A stretch of DNA of 64,000 bases from Nocardia blacklockiae (GCF_015477355.1 NZ_JADLRJ010000021.1:16131-80130), one strand, 5' to 3'; shown: positions 44,965 to 55,531, counted from the first letter of the stretch. Made by a program: numbers and translations. Notes: generated from the sequence alone by a model not told the origin.

Positions 44965-47415
44965 ATGACAGGTTATCCGCCGGTGGGCATGCGGGAACCG
45001 GCCGGTGCCGGCGGGGAGCGGCGATCCACCGCTGTCCCCGCAGGACCGGTCGGCGGCGCGGTCGCGGATCTGGACGCCTGGTGGCGGGCGGCCAACTACC
45101 TGTCCGCCGCCCAGCTCTACCTGACGGACAATCCGCTGCTGACCGAACGACTTTCGCCGCAGCACATCAAGCCCAGGCTGATCGGGCATTGGGGCAGTGT
45201 GCCCGGCGTCACCCTGACCTACGCGCACCTCAACCGCGTGATTTCCGCGCGCGGACAGCGGATGTTGTTCGTGTGCGGTCCGGGGCATGCCGCGGCCGGT
45301 ATGAACGCCGCGGCGTGGCTGGAAGGCAGTTACAGCGAAAGACATCCCGAGGTGGCACGGGATCTGGCGGGGATGCGGGAGTTGTTCCGGCAGTTCTCGC
45401 TTCCCGGTGGGGTTCCGTCGCACGCGTCGCCGCATCTGCCGGGCTCCATTCACGAGGGCGGCGAATTGGGGTATTCGCTGGCTCACGCCACCGGGGCCGC
45501 GTTCGACAATCCGGACCTGGTCGTCGCCTGCGTGATAGGGGACGGTGAGGCCGAGACCGGCGCGCTCGCCACCAGCTGGCATGCTCCGGCTTTCCTCAAC
45601 CCGCGCACGGACGGGACGGTGCTGCCGATCCTGCACCTGAACGGTTACAAGATCGCCAATCCGACCCTGCTGTCGCGCATTCCGCGCGCGGATCTCGACG
45701 CGCTGCTGGCCGGCCACGGATGGGAGCCGCGGCACGTCAGCGGCAGCGATCCGGGGCAGGTGCACGAGCAGTACCTGCGGGTGCTCGACGAAGTCTTCGA
45801 CCGTATCGCCGAGATCCGTGACGACGCGCGTCGTGGCCTCGGGCCGGTCAATCCCCGGATGCCGATGATCGTCCTGTCCACGCCGAAAGGCTGGACCGGT
45901 CCGGCGACGGTGGACGGAGTGCCGATCGAGGGCACATTCCGATCCCATCAGGTGCCGTTGACCGGCGTGCGCGACAACGCCGGACACCTCGCCCAGCTCG
46001 AGAAGTGGCTGCGCTCGTATCGGCCCGAGGAGCTGTTCGAACCGAGCGGCGCCCCGGTGCCGCGAATACTCCGCCTGCATCCGCCGGGGGAGCTGCGGAT
46101 GAGCGCCCAGCCTGCGGCGCACGGGCAGACCAGCGTCGAACTGCGCCTGCCGGCGGTCGCCGAGCATGCCCTGCGGCTGTCGGGTCCCGGTGTTGTCACC
46201 GGGGAGGCCACTCGGGTGCTGGGCGGCTTCCTGCGCGACGCGCTCCTCGCCAATCCGCGTGACCTGCTGTTCTTTTCGCCCGACGAACACACCTCGAACC
46301 GCCTCGACGCGGTGCTGGAGGTGACCGGGCGGCGGTGGCGGGAGCAGCGTGCGGACGGCGACGATCGGCTCGCGACCGACGGACGAGTGTTCGAGGTGCT
46401 GTCGGAACACCTGTGCCAGGGCTGGCTGGAGGGGTATCTGCTCACCGGCCGGCACGGCATCTTCTCGACCTACGAGGCCTTCGCGCACGTCATCGACTCG
46501 ATGGTCGTGCAGCACGCCAAATGGCTGTATCTGGCGGCCGAATACCCTTGGCGGGAGCCACTTCCCAGTCTGAACTACTTGGTGACATCCCATGTGTGGC
46601 GCCAAGATCACAATGGTGCCTCGCACCAGGATCCGGGATTCATCGACCATGTACTCAGCAAGCGCCCGGAGGTGTGCCGGGTGTACCTGCCGCCCGACGC
46701 CAACTGCTTGCTGCATGTTTTCGACCATTGCCTGCGCAGCCGCGGACATGTGAACGTGGTCGTCGCGGGCAAGCAGCCGGCGCTACAGTACCTCGGCGAC
46801 GAGCAGGCGCGCGAGCACTGCGCGCGCGGACTGGATGTCTGGCCCTGGGCGAGTTCGGATCTCGACCGCGACACGGATGTGGTGCTGGCCTGCGCCGGTG
46901 ACGTGCCTACCCAGGAGACCCTGGCCGCAGCGGCGCTGTTGCGAGAACTGGTGCCCGACTTGGTAGTTCGGGTCGTGAACGTCGTCGACCTGGCGCGGCT
47001 GTTTCCGCCGGACCGGCATCCGCACGGTATTACCGACCGGGCCTACCTCGAGATCTTCACGGCCGATCGTCCGGTGGTGTTCGCCTTCCACGGCTATCCG
47101 TGGCTGATTCACCAGCTCACGTACCGTCGTCCCGGACACGACCGGCTGCACGTCCACGGCTTCCGTGACAACGGCACCACCACGACGCCGTTCCAGATGT
47201 GCGCGATGAACGGCATCGACCGCTACCACCTGGCGCTGGCCGCCCTGGAACACGTTGCGCGCCTGGGGGATCGGATCGGCTACCTCCGGGACGAACTGCT
47301 CACGCGGCTCGATCACGCGGATGAATACGCGCGACAGGTGGGTACGGATCCGGACGACATTCGCCATTGGTCGTGGCCTCATGCGGTATCGGGGGACGAA
47401 GCCCCATGGGGTTGA
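44965..47415 (+). CDS. xfp: Phosphoketolase
   Basis: An 816-residue ThDP enzyme splitting xylulose 5-phosphate (and often fructose 6-phosphate) into acetyl phosphate and a sugar phosphate. Diagnostic stretches are GPGHAAAGMNAAAWLEGSY, SHASPHLPGSIHEGGELGYS, CVIGDGEAETGALATSWH (ThDP site), TPKGWTGP, HVWRQDHNGASHQDPGF and the C-terminal HGFRDNGTTTTPF. The length is normal. The ATG at 44965 has AAAGGG six bases upstream. It gives an oxygen-independent source of acetyl units, fitting a dormancy island. No acetate kinase or phosphotransacetylase is adjacent. Confidence 0.95.
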   Translation: MTGYPPVGMREPAGAGGERRSTAVPAGPVGGAVADLDAWWRAANYLSAAQLYLTDNPLLTERLSPQHIKPRLIGHWGSVPGVTLTYAHLNRVISARGQRMLFVCGPGHAAAGMNAAAWLEGSYSERHPEVARDLAGMRELFRQFSLPGGVPSHASPHLPGSIHEGGELGYSLAHATGAAFDNPDLVVACVIGDGEAETGALATSWHAPAFLNPRTDGTVLPILHLNGYKIANPTLLSRIPRADLDALLAGHGWEPRHVSGSDPGQVHEQYLRVLDEVFDRIAEIRDDARRGLGPVNPRMPMIVLSTPKGWTGPATVDGVPIEGTFRSHQVPLTGVRDNAGHLAQLEKWLRSYRPEELFEPSGAPVPRILRLHPPGELRMSAQPAAHGQTSVELRLPAVAEHALRLSGPGVVTGEATRVLGGFLRDALLANPRDLLFFSPDEHTSNRLDAVLEVTGRRWREQRADGDDRLATDGRVFEVLSEHLCQGWLEGYLLTGRHGIFSTYEAFAHVIDSMVVQHAKWLYLAAEYPWREPLPSLNYLVTSHVWRQDHNGASHQDPGFIDHVLSKRPEVCRVYLPPDANCLLHVFDHCLRSRGHVNVVVAGKQPALQYLGDEQAREHCARGLDVWPWASSDLDRDTDVVLACAGDVPTQETLAAAALLRELVPDLVVRVVNVVDLARLFPPDRHPHGITDRAYLEIFTADRPVVFAFHGYPWLIHQLTYRRPGHDRLHVHGFRDNGTTTTPFQMCAMNGIDRYHLALAALEHVARLGDRIGYLRDELLTRLDHADEYARQVGTDPDDIRHWSWPHAVSGDEAPWG

Positions 47416-47627
47416 GGCCGATCGTCCTGTGTGTCATGCCGTTTCGGCTCTCGCCCGATCTCGACGACTGCGACGATGCTGGGTGGGTGATCTTCGACTT
47501 CAATGTCGGGGTGGTGCGCTGGTCGTGGCATCGGGTGCTGGCGTATGCGGCGTTGATGCGCGACGGGTATCCACCGTTCCGGCTGGACCAGGGGCCGCGC
47601 GAGCCGGCGGAGGCGGCGGTGTCGTGA
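47406..47627 (+). CDS. Short DUF4389-like protein, probably an eroded remnant
   Basis: A 73-residue product overlapping the phosphoketolase stop by ten bases. The C-terminal half, NVGVVRWSWHRVLAYAALMR followed by DGYPPFRLDQGP, looks like the end of DUF4389 membrane proteins (VLRW...YPPF pattern). The N-terminal membrane segments of that family are absent, so this is either a minimal version or a truncated gene that has kept its reading frame. Its stop overlaps the next start (GTGA), which may be why the frame is preserved. Confidence 0.5.
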   Translation: MGLRPIVLCVMPFRLSPDLDDCDDAGWVIFDFNVGVVRWSWHRVLAYAALMRDGYPPFRLDQGPREPAEAAVS

Positions 47628-48439
47628 CCACGAAATTGCCTCCGCCGTACCGCTCCAGGACCGTGATCGTGCTGGTGGCGATCGCGATCGTGGTGGCCGC
47701 GGCGGCGTTGTATCTTTCGCTGACTCGCAGGGACGGAGGCGACGGCGCGACGTCCACGAGTCCGATGCCGCCGATCGCCTCGACTCGGCCGTCGGGCGCG
47801 ACGTCGACAGGGTCGGCCGGTCCGCCGGGGTCGAACGGGTTCGCCTACCAGCCATTGTGGCCGTTCGCCGGTGCCGCGGACGCGGCCGCCTGGCAGCAGG
47901 CGTATCGCGCAGGGGGACATCAGCCGTGGCATCTGGATGCGGGGACGATCGCGGTCATGTTCGCGCAGCAGTACCTCGGCTACGGGAACGTCGACAAGGC
48001 CGTGAAGTCCGACGTCCGGCCGGAAGAGTCTTGGGTGAGTGTGGGTTTCGATGCTCCGGACGGTCGCCCGGTGACGGCGGCGGTGCTGCACCTGGTGCGC
48101 ATCGGCAGCGGTACCGACGCACCGTGGGAGGTGGTTGGCAGCGAGGACAGCACGCTCACCCTCACCGAACCTGTCTACGGTGCCACGATCCGGTCGCCGG
48201 TGAACGTCGGCGGCCGCGTCTCCGGAGTGGACGAGAGCTTGCGCGTGCGGTTGCGGCAGCTCGATGCCGCGCAGCCCGCGGGCGAGGTTTCCGGAATTCC
48301 GGCCGGCGGCATCGACACCCCGTGGCGGACAACGGTTCCGTTCACCGCGACCTGCCCGGGAACGCTCACCCTCGCGGTGTCTACCGGTGGTCATGTGGCG
48401 GACGTGGAACGCTTCGCGGTGACCGGGGTCCGGTGTTGA
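47624..48439 (+). CDS. Membrane-anchored extracytoplasmic protein with Gmad2-like domain
   Basis: A 271-residue protein with one N-terminal membrane helix (about 13-32), a Ser/Thr/Pro-rich linker (43-70) and a secreted part. The C-terminal 90 residues (EPVYGATIRSPVNVGGRVSG ... TLTLAVSTGGHVADVERFAV) resemble the immunoglobulin-like Gmad2 domain of spore-germination-type and lipoprotein-like actinobacterial proteins. A GTG start overlaps the preceding stop. It probably acts in the cell envelope; role unknown. Confidence 0.65.
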   Translation: MTTKLPPPYRSRTVIVLVAIAIVVAAAALYLSLTRRDGGDGATSTSPMPPIASTRPSGATSTGSAGPPGSNGFAYQPLWPFAGAADAAAWQQAYRAGGHQPWHLDAGTIAVMFAQQYLGYGNVDKAVKSDVRPEESWVSVGFDAPDGRPVTAAVLHLVRIGSGTDAPWEVVGSEDSTLTLTEPVYGATIRSPVNVGGRVSGVDESLRVRLRQLDAAQPAGEVSGIPAGGIDTPWRTTVPFTATCPGTLTLAVSTGGHVADVERFAVTGVRC

Positions 48440-48514
48440 TGCGGATGAGCGTCCGGGAGATCCTGGGCCAGTCGGCTGGAGAGGGCGCGATCGCGATGGC
48501 GACGACGGATCGGT

Positions 48515-50443
<1,929 letters not shown>

Positions 50444-50704
50444 TCAGGCCAGGGAGAGGAACAGCTTTTCCATCTTCTTCGTATCGACGCTGTCGGGGCC
50501 GCCGGTGGTCAGGCAGTGCTGGAGTCCGGTGGCGACCAGGGCGTAACCGCTGCGGCTGAGGGCCTTGTTGACGGCGGCGAGCTGGGTGAGGACGTCTTCG
50601 CACTCCGCGCCGTTCTCCATCATGCGGATGACGGAGGCCAGATGGCCGTGTGCCCGTTTCATCCGGGTGAGCACGGCTTTCGTCTCGTCCGGCTCTAGTC
50701 GCAT
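50444..50704 (-). CDS. CsoR/RcnR/CstR-family transcriptional repressor
   Basis: An 86-residue four-helix repressor of the DUF156 family: RMKRAHGHLASVIRMMENG, then AECEDVLTQLAAVNKAL and ATGLQHCLT. Both cysteines of CsoR are present, but the position of the Cu(I)-binding His (His61 in CsoR) is taken by a Gly, as in the persulfide sensor CstR. The protein may thus sense reactive sulfur rather than copper. The start at 50704 has AGGAGA upstream. Divergent from the small zinc-ribbon and DUF302 genes over two G-tract palindromes. Confidence 0.88.
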   Translation of the reverse strand: MRLEPDETKAVLTRMKRAHGHLASVIRMMENGAECEDVLTQLAAVNKALSRSGYALVATGLQHCLTTGGPDSVDTKKMEKLFLSLA

Positions 50705-50745
50705 GCGGCTCTCCTGTGTCTCGTGGGCGGATCCCTCCATCCTAC

Positions 50746-50789
50746 ATCCCCCCGGGGGGATGCTAGAGTGGTCATATCCCCAGGGGGAT
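50746..50789. promoter_or_regulatory. Paired G-tract operators of the CsoR/CstR-type repressor
   Basis: A perfect 16-base palindrome ATCCCCCCGGGGGGAT (50746-50761) and a near-copy ATCCCCAGGGGGAT (50776-50789), with centres 29 bases apart, lie between the divergent repressor gene (50704) and the zinc-ribbon gene (50893). CsoR-family repressors bind such C-tract/G-tract palindromes. TAGAGT between the sites is a possible -10 element. Confidence 0.75.
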
Positions 50790-50892
50790 GGCAGTTCTCC
50801 TCCGGGCTACCGCAGGTGAAAGGAACTCGTTCTGCGAATTCGCCGCTGCCGCCGAGTCGTCGGCGTGAACGCCTACCGAGAGGACGATTCGC

Positions 50893-51087
50893 ATGTGTAA
50901 TCCGGTCCGCTGCACCGTCTGCGGCAAGACGACGTGGTCCGGCTGCGGCCGCCATGTCGCGCAGGTGAAAGCTGCCGTCCCGCCCGACCGGTGGTGCCCC
51001 GGCCACCCACAGTCCGGCGATCCGCGGCCCGGCCGCGACAACCCGCTGCGCCGGCTGTTCCGCCGCTCCGATGCCGAGGTGAAGTGA
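50893..51087 (+). CDS. Small zinc-ribbon-like protein
   Basis: A 64-residue protein beginning MCNPVRCTVCGKTTWSGCGR with a histidine next (HVAQV), then WCPGH. The cysteine/histidine pattern is that of a small actinobacterial family believed to bind zinc, commonly found beside CsoR-type repressors. The ATG follows GAGAGG. Its stop overlaps the DUF302 start by one base (TGATG), so translation is coupled. Confidence 0.75.
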   Translation: MCNPVRCTVCGKTTWSGCGRHVAQVKAAVPPDRWCPGHPQSGDPRPGRDNPLRRLFRRSDAEVK

Positions 51088-51494
51088 TGAAGCAGGATCC
51101 GACGCTGAAGGCGACTCTGCACACCTCGTTCGGCGACGCGCTCGAGCGGACGCGAACAGCGTTGTCCCGGCAGGGCTTCGGGATACTCACCGAGATCGAT
51201 GTGCAAGCCACGATGAAGGCGAAACTCGACGTGGACATGGCGGCCTACTCGATCCTCGGCGCCTGCAACCCGCCCTTGGCGCACCGCGCACTCGACGCCG
51301 AACCCCGCATCGGCCTCCTGCTGCCCTGCAACGTCGTGGTGCGCAGCACCGGTCCCGACGCTGTCCTGGTCGAGGCCGCGGCCCCGGAGATGATGGCCGA
51401 CCTCGTGGACACCGCTGTCGTCACGCAGGTGGCGGCCGAGGCCACCGACCGCCTCCGTGCGGCCATCGGATCATTGACCGATCCGGACACTTAG
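51087..51494 (+). CDS. DUF302 protein
   Basis: A 135-residue single-domain protein of the DUF302 family: FGDALERTRTALSRQGFGIL at the start, ILGACNPPLAHRALDAEPRI in the middle and LPCNVVVR after it. The family binds no known cofactor for certain and is often found next to sulfur, copper or thioredoxin genes. With the zinc-ribbon gene it forms the operon opposite the CsoR/CstR-type repressor. Confidence 0.88.
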   Translation: MKQDPTLKATLHTSFGDALERTRTALSRQGFGILTEIDVQATMKAKLDVDMAAYSILGACNPPLAHRALDAEPRIGLLLPCNVVVRSTGPDAVLVEAAAPEMMADLVDTAVVTQVAAEATDRLRAAIGSLTDPDT

Positions 51495-51587
51495 CCGCAC
51501 CGCGCGACGGTCACGGACGACCGGTGCCCGAGAGTGCGCCGGGGGAGTGGTGCGTAGACCGGGACGCGGCGGCCGCCGGTCGGCTGG

Positions 51588-52235
51588 TCAGTACGATCGA
51601 GCCGGTTCGCGTCGCAGCGAGGAGGCGTAGACGGCGGCTTGGGTTCGTCGTTCCATGCCGAGTTTGGCCAGCAGCCGGGAGACGTAGTTTTTGACGGTCT
51701 TCTCGGCGAGGAACATTCGCTCGGCGATCTGCCGGTTGGTGAGGCCCTCGCCGAGCAGGTCGAGCAGTTTGCGTTCCTGTTCGGTCAAGCTGGCCAGGGG
51801 GCCGTCCGGTTCGGTGCGCCGGCGTAGCTGTTCCATCAGGGCGGCGGCCGCGCGGTTGTCCAGCAGCGACAGCCCGGCTCCGACGTCCTTGACCGCGCGG
51901 GCCAGTTCCATGCCCTTGACGTCCTTGACGACATAGCCGCTGGCCCCGGCGAGGATCGCGTCGAGCATGGCCTGCTCGTCGGTGAAGGAGGTGAGGATCA
52001 GGCAGCGCAGGCCCTCGTGCTTGGACAGCAGTTCGCGGCACAGTTCGATGCCGTTGCCGTCGGGTAGCCGCACATCGAGGACAGCGACGTCCGGGCGCAG
52101 GGCGGGAATGCGGGCGAGCGCTTGCGAGGTATCGCCGGCTTCGCCGATCACGGTCAGTTCCGGGTCGTTGTTCAGCAGGTCGGCCACGCCGCGGCGGACG
52201 ATTTCGTGGTCGTCGACCAGGAACACTGTGATCAT
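51588..52235 (-). CDS. devR: Dormancy response regulator DevR/DosR
   Basis: A 215-residue NarL/LuxR-type regulator nearly identical in layout to mycobacterial DosR. The receiver has D54 ([13 protein letters not shown]), T82 and K104 at the same numbers as DosR, and the C-terminal helix-turn-helix [20 protein letters not shown] is shared almost word for word, as is [16 protein letters not shown]. It should bind the DosR-like boxes of this island. The ATG at 52235 gives the DosR length; an in-frame upstream GTG or ATG at 52271 adds 12 residues. It lies divergent from the RafH gene over several boxes and may autoregulate. Confidence 0.96.
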   Translation of the reverse strand: MITVFLVDDHEIVRRGVADLLNNDPELTVIGEAGDTSQALARIPALRPDVAVLDVRLPDGNGIELCRELLSKHEGLRCLILTSFTDEQAMLDAILAGASGYVVKDVKGMELARAVKDVGAGLSLLDNRAAAALMEQLRRRTEPDGPLASLTEQERKLLDLLGEGLTNRQIAERMFLAEKTVKNYVSRLLAKLGMERRTQAAVYASSLRREPARSY

Positions 52236-52296
52236 CTGTCGTTTCCCATCCGGTAGCGGTGCTGTCACCACGCTAATCCGGCGGGCGGTGGCTCGG

Positions 52297-52370
52297 CAGC
52301 CTCGAAAGTCATCGCCGGGGTCTTCGAAAGGTCCCCCGAGGACCCGTAATTCATGGGACCTTCGGCCCTA
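52297..52370. promoter_or_regulatory. Cluster of DosR-like boxes between devR and the RafH gene
   Basis: The divergent gap holds ATGGGACCTTCGGCCCTA (52353-52370), a close match to the GGGACC..GGCCCT DosR form, preceded by GAAAGGTCCCCCGAGGACCC (52326-52345) and CTCGAAAGTCATCGCC (52298-52313). Several sites here allow cooperative activation of the RafH-PNPOx operon and devR autoregulation. Confidence 0.65.
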
Positions 52371-52442
52371 CGCGCCTGGTGGACACGGTGATGGGATGGC
52401 CGGGATCAGGTGGTCCAGGGGCCGGACGAAGGAACGTTTTCG

Positions 52443-53204
52443 GTGTCGAGTGATACTGCTGAACTGCGGCGGGACGTCGGCGTACCCGTTCGGGCAATGA
52501 CGGAGAGTGTGGTTGCCTCTCGCCTCGAGGCGGAGATCGGCAGTGTCCTGAGGCGATGGCGCGGCGCGGAGGGCCCGCGGCTGCGGCTGTCGTTCGTCCC
52601 CGGAGAACAGCGAGTCCTGCTGGCACAGGCCAACTTTCGGTATCGGGGTACGCCGGTGCGGGTTCAGCTCAGCGGCCCGGCCGGTTTCGTCGCCACCGCC
52701 GCCGCGGAGCGGCTCGACCGATCCGTCGACCGGCTGACCAGGGCCGCGGGGTTCCGGTTGTGGCCGGATCCGGCGCGGCCGCCGTTGGCGTCGGTGACCG
52801 GCCGCCGAGTGATCGTGCGGCGCAAGGAGTGTGCCCTGCGGATGTGCGCTCCGATGGAGGCCGCGCGCGTGATGGATGCGATGGATTACGACGCGCACCT
52901 GTTCGTGGATGCCGAAACCGGTGAGGACGCCGTGGTGTATTGGGCCGGCCCGCTGGGGGTGCGGTTGGTGCGGCAGGGGCTGGTACGGCCACCGATACCA
53001 CTCGAAGGCGGTCCGCTGACACTGCATCCGGGGCCCGCCCCGTGGCTGACCGACACCGAGGCGGCCGACAGGCTGTGCCGCTACGGACTGCCGTTCGTGT
53101 TCTACACCGATCCACGCGGTCGTCGAGGGCGGCTGCTCTTGCGTCGCTACGACGGCGATCTCAGCGTGGTGCGGCCCGCCGGAGCGACGCGCGGTGCGCT
53201 GTAG
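52443..53204 (+). CDS. rafH: Ribosome hibernation factor (RafH / Rv0079-like)
   Basis: A 253-residue long-form hibernation-promoting-factor relative. The N-terminal half is a divergent S30AE/HPF fold (RLEAEIGSVLRRWRG ... VRVQLSGPAGFVATAAAERL). The C-terminal half holds two copies of the HPF C-terminal dimerisation unit: MDAMDYDAHLFVDAETGEDA followed by VVYWAG, and LCRYGLPFVFYTDPRGRRGR. RafH (Rv0079, MSMEG_3935) is DosR-controlled and protects 70S ribosomes in hypoxia. GTG 52443 follows GAAGGAACG; GTG 52410 and ATG 52497 are alternatives. It is followed with no gap by the PNPOx gene. Confidence 0.85.
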   Translation: MSSDTAELRRDVGVPVRAMTESVVASRLEAEIGSVLRRWRGAEGPRLRLSFVPGEQRVLLAQANFRYRGTPVRVQLSGPAGFVATAAAERLDRSVDRLTRAAGFRLWPDPARPPLASVTGRRVIVRRKECALRMCAPMEAARVMDAMDYDAHLFVDAETGEDAVVYWAGPLGVRLVRQGLVRPPIPLEGGPLTLHPGPAPWLTDTEAADRLCRYGLPFVFYTDPRGRRGRLLLRRYDGDLSVVRPAGATRGAL

Positions 53205-53648
53205 ATGACGGGCATTGCCGCCGAGGATTCGGCCGAACGTCGTACGGTGCAGCTCGACCGTGACGAGGCGATGCGGTTGCTGGCGGGTACGCAGGTGGGG
53301 CGAGTGGTGTTCACCCGCGACGCGCTACCGGCGATTCGGCCGGTGAATCATCTCGTGGACGAGGACGGTTCGGTGGTGCTGCGGACGCGGGTGGCGGCAA
53401 GGTTCACTTGCGCGATTCGCGGCAACTCACCCGTGGTGGTCGCCTACCAAGCCGACGACATCGATACCACGCGGCGGCTGGGCTGGTCCGTGGTGGTGAC
53501 CGGCTTCGCTCGCCCGGTCACCGACCCCGATCGGCTCGCCCGCTACGAGCGGCTGCTGCATTCCTGGGTCGACATGGTGATGGACACCGTCATCGTGATC
53601 GAGCCGGAGATCGTCACCGGCATCAGGCTGGTCGAGAAGCAGTCGTGA
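53205..53648 (+). CDS. Pyridoxamine 5'-phosphate oxidase-family protein (Rv0080-like)
   Basis: A 147-residue split-barrel flavin-type protein: [56 protein letters not shown] and [11 protein letters not shown]. The family binds FMN or F420. In M. tuberculosis, Rv0079 and Rv0080 are adjacent DosR genes; the same pair is kept here. The ATG follows directly on the stop of the RafH gene. Confidence 0.9.
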   Translation: MTGIAAEDSAERRTVQLDRDEAMRLLAGTQVGRVVFTRDALPAIRPVNHLVDEDGSVVLRTRVAARFTCAIRGNSPVVVAYQADDIDTTRRLGWSVVVTGFARPVTDPDRLARYERLLHSWVDMVMDTVIVIEPEIVTGIRLVEKQS

Positions 53649-53689
53649 GCCGGTGTCGTCATCAGTTCTCCCGTGTCGCTACGCGCAGG

Positions 53690-54274
53690 TCAGTAGATGT
53701 GATCGCGTTCGGTCACCGCGGGGAATCGGGTGACCGGTAGGCGCTTGTCGATCCAGCCGACGAGGGTGTCGGCCCATGCGGCGATAGCCGGCCAGTCCCG
53801 CTGGTCGCCGACGCGGCAGCCGAGCAGCCACATGATCACGCGGATCCGCAACTCGTCCGGCCGCTGGAACACCCCTGCGAACGGCTGGTAACCGAGCGCG
53901 CACATGGTGTCGCGGACGGCCGCGATCGCCGGTGAGGTGGCGTGCCGGAGCGGGAAGCCGAGTGGGCCGTGCAGGGCCGGACCCATGCCGACGCTGAACA
54001 ACCAGGCCGGGCGCATGCGCAGCGCGAGGCCGTGGCGTTCGGTGTAGTCGACGAATTCGGGCAGAAACGCTCCGTTGTGGATGGCGCTGCCCAGCACCAC
54101 CGCCTCGAACAGTCGCGGGTCGAGGTTCTCCGAGACCGAGGCGGCACGTACATGTAAGCCTCGATCCCGCATGCGGTCCGCGAGATATTCGGCAATCTCG
54201 GCGGTGGAGCCGCGGGCGCTGGCGTAGGTGACCAGCACTGTGTGTTCGGTGCGGTCGGAACGGTCGGAAGTCAT
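53690..54274 (-). CDS. Flavodoxin-domain protein
   Basis: A 194-residue flavodoxin, paralogue of the one at 26715: YASARGSTAEIAEYLADRM (FMN phosphate loop), FEAVVLGSAIHNGAFLPEF, and RDWPAIAAWADTLVGWI near the end. The start at 54274 begins the homology. Convergent with the PNPOx gene, 42 bases apart. Divergent from the nitroreductase remnant over a region with DosR-like boxes, so probably induced by DevR. Confidence 0.87.
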   Translation of the reverse strand: MTSDRSDRTEHTVLVTYASARGSTAEIAEYLADRMRDRGLHVRAASVSENLDPRLFEAVVLGSAIHNGAFLPEFVDYTERHGLALRMRPAWLFSVGMGPALHGPLGFPLRHATSPAIAAVRDTMCALGYQPFAGVFQRPDELRIRVIMWLLGCRVGDQRDWPAIAAWADTLVGWIDKRLPVTRFPAVTERDHIY

Positions 54275-54309
54275 AAGACCACTGTCTGCGGCCCGGAGAC
54301 CACTAGGCA

Positions 54310-54453
54310 GGGGCCTTCGTTGTGGTTCGGGGCGACCTTCGTCCGGTGTCGCGGGCTGCCGTAGTGCCGCCTGGCCTGGCGAGGGCTGTCCGACGGCCTG
54401 GCCGTAGGGGACTTTCGGCTGTCCCGACCGGTGTGACGGCGCGCGATGCTGAA
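54310..54453. promoter_or_regulatory. DosR-like boxes between the flavodoxin and the nitroreductase remnant
   Basis: GGGGCGACCTTCGTCCGG (54329-54346) faces the flavodoxin gene. TAGGGGACTTTCGGCTGTCC (54405-54424, continuing CG) faces the plus strand, with GATGCTGAA at 54445-54453, CTGA being 39 bases after GACTTT. The second site and the whole leader to 54492 are homologous to 24801-24888. Confidence 0.6.
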
Positions 54454-54491
54454 TCTCGAGTGCGGACATCGAGCTGAAGGGAGACCGGACC

Positions 54492-54833
54492 GTGAACGAG
54501 ATCACCGGGAGAAGCGCGATCGGCGCACAGCGATCGCCGATGCGGAAGCGATGTTCGGCCCGTTGGCCGTGTTGCGGTGCGGCCCTGCATCAATTCCGGG
54601 TCGCCGCGCAGGTGTTCGGATGGCTGCTGACCGCCACCTCGCTCGGGCTGGCGAGCTGCCCGTTGACCGAGCCGCTCGAGGTTCGCGACGCCCGGGACCA
54701 CATTCGCACGGAAGTGCTGGGCGACAGCGGTTTTCCGCAGCTGATCGTCCGGATCGGTTTCGCGGCTACCAGTGCCGAGCCGGTGCCGCAGACACCGCGG
54801 CGGCCGATCGACGAGATCGTGCGCCCGCTATGA
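54492..54833 (+). pseudogene. Internally deleted Acg-type nitroreductase, C-terminus only
   Basis: A 113-residue open frame. The C-terminal 70 residues (ATSLGLASCPLTEPLEVRD ... LGDSGFPQLIVRIGFAATSA ... QTPRRPIDEIV) match the end of the DosR-controlled Acg nitroreductases (Rv2032, Rv3127, Rv3131). The 250 or so residues with the FMN-binding core are missing; only a short N-terminus (MNEITGRSA) joins it. The promoter, leader and frame are intact, and the stop overlaps the next start, so it may survive as a translated leader for the membrane gene. Start is GTG 54492. Confidence 0.7.
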
Positions 54834-55462
54834 GAGCCGCCGGGCCGGGTGCGGCGCCGAGCCCGACCACCTATCCGTCGAAGGCGCTGCGGTGGTGGCG
54901 GACCGCGCCATGGAGCCGCAGCCCGTTGTTGCGGTTGTCGGACCGGATCGAGGGCGTCGTCCGGCTGCTGGTGATCGTTGTGGTCCTGGCCGCCGTCCCG
55001 GTGTGCGGCGCGATCGGCACCGCCGCATACACCGGCGCCCAAGCCGAGATCCGCGCCGAGAACGCTACGAAAACACAAGTGACAGCGGTGCTTACCGAGC
55101 CGCCGACGCACGTGACGTCGGTCGTGGACGACGCCACCGACGGCCGGTACGAGGCGGTGGTGCGGTGGAACGAAGGCGGTTATGCGGGCGAGGCGTCGAC
55201 AGATGTCGAACGCACGGCGCGTCCCGCCGATCATGTGACCCTCTGGCTCGGGCCCGGCGGACGTCCCACCACGCCGCCGGTGCCGGTCGGCGTGGCGGCC
55301 TGGCGGGGAACGGGCCTGGCACTGGGCTTCATGGTCCAGATCGTGGTGTGCGCGATGGCCGCTGTCCGGGTGACGACATGGCTGGTCCGACGCCGGCACG
55401 AAGCACGGTGGGCGCGGGAGTGGCGCACGGTCGGCCGCCCGATCGGACAAGGGAACCCGTAA
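54830..55462 (+). CDS. Rv1733c-like membrane protein
   Basis: A 210-residue protein with two membrane helices (about 45-68 and 165-185) enclosing an outer loop of about 95 residues. The arrangement (SDRIEGVVRLLVIVVVLAAV, then GAIGTAAYTGAQ, a loop ending DHVTLWLGPGGRPTTPP) is that of Rv1733c, a DosR-regulon membrane protein. Function unknown. Its ATG overlaps the stop of the nitroreductase remnant. Confidence 0.82.
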   Translation: MRAAGPGAAPSPTTYPSKALRWWRTAPWSRSPLLRLSDRIEGVVRLLVIVVVLAAVPVCGAIGTAAYTGAQAEIRAENATKTQVTAVLTEPPTHVTSVVDDATDGRYEAVVRWNEGGYAGEASTDVERTARPADHVTLWLGPGGRPTTPPVPVGVAAWRGTGLALGFMVQIVVCAMAAVRVTTWLVRRRHEARWAREWRTVGRPIGQGNP

Positions 55463-55531
55463 CGGGTCCACACGGCGAGGGCCGGGCACGACCGGCCGCG
55501 CTTCCACGACCGAAACCGACACCCCGCGATC

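Noticed and set aside
44818-46749. A 643-codon minus-strand open frame opposite phosphoketolase
   Set aside because: Antisense shadow; no motif, and phosphoketolase is unambiguous on the plus strand.
50746-50761. The C6G6 palindrome as a transcription terminator
   Set aside because: It lies between two divergent starts, has no T-run and no gene ending into it, and is repeated 29 bases away. An operator fits better.
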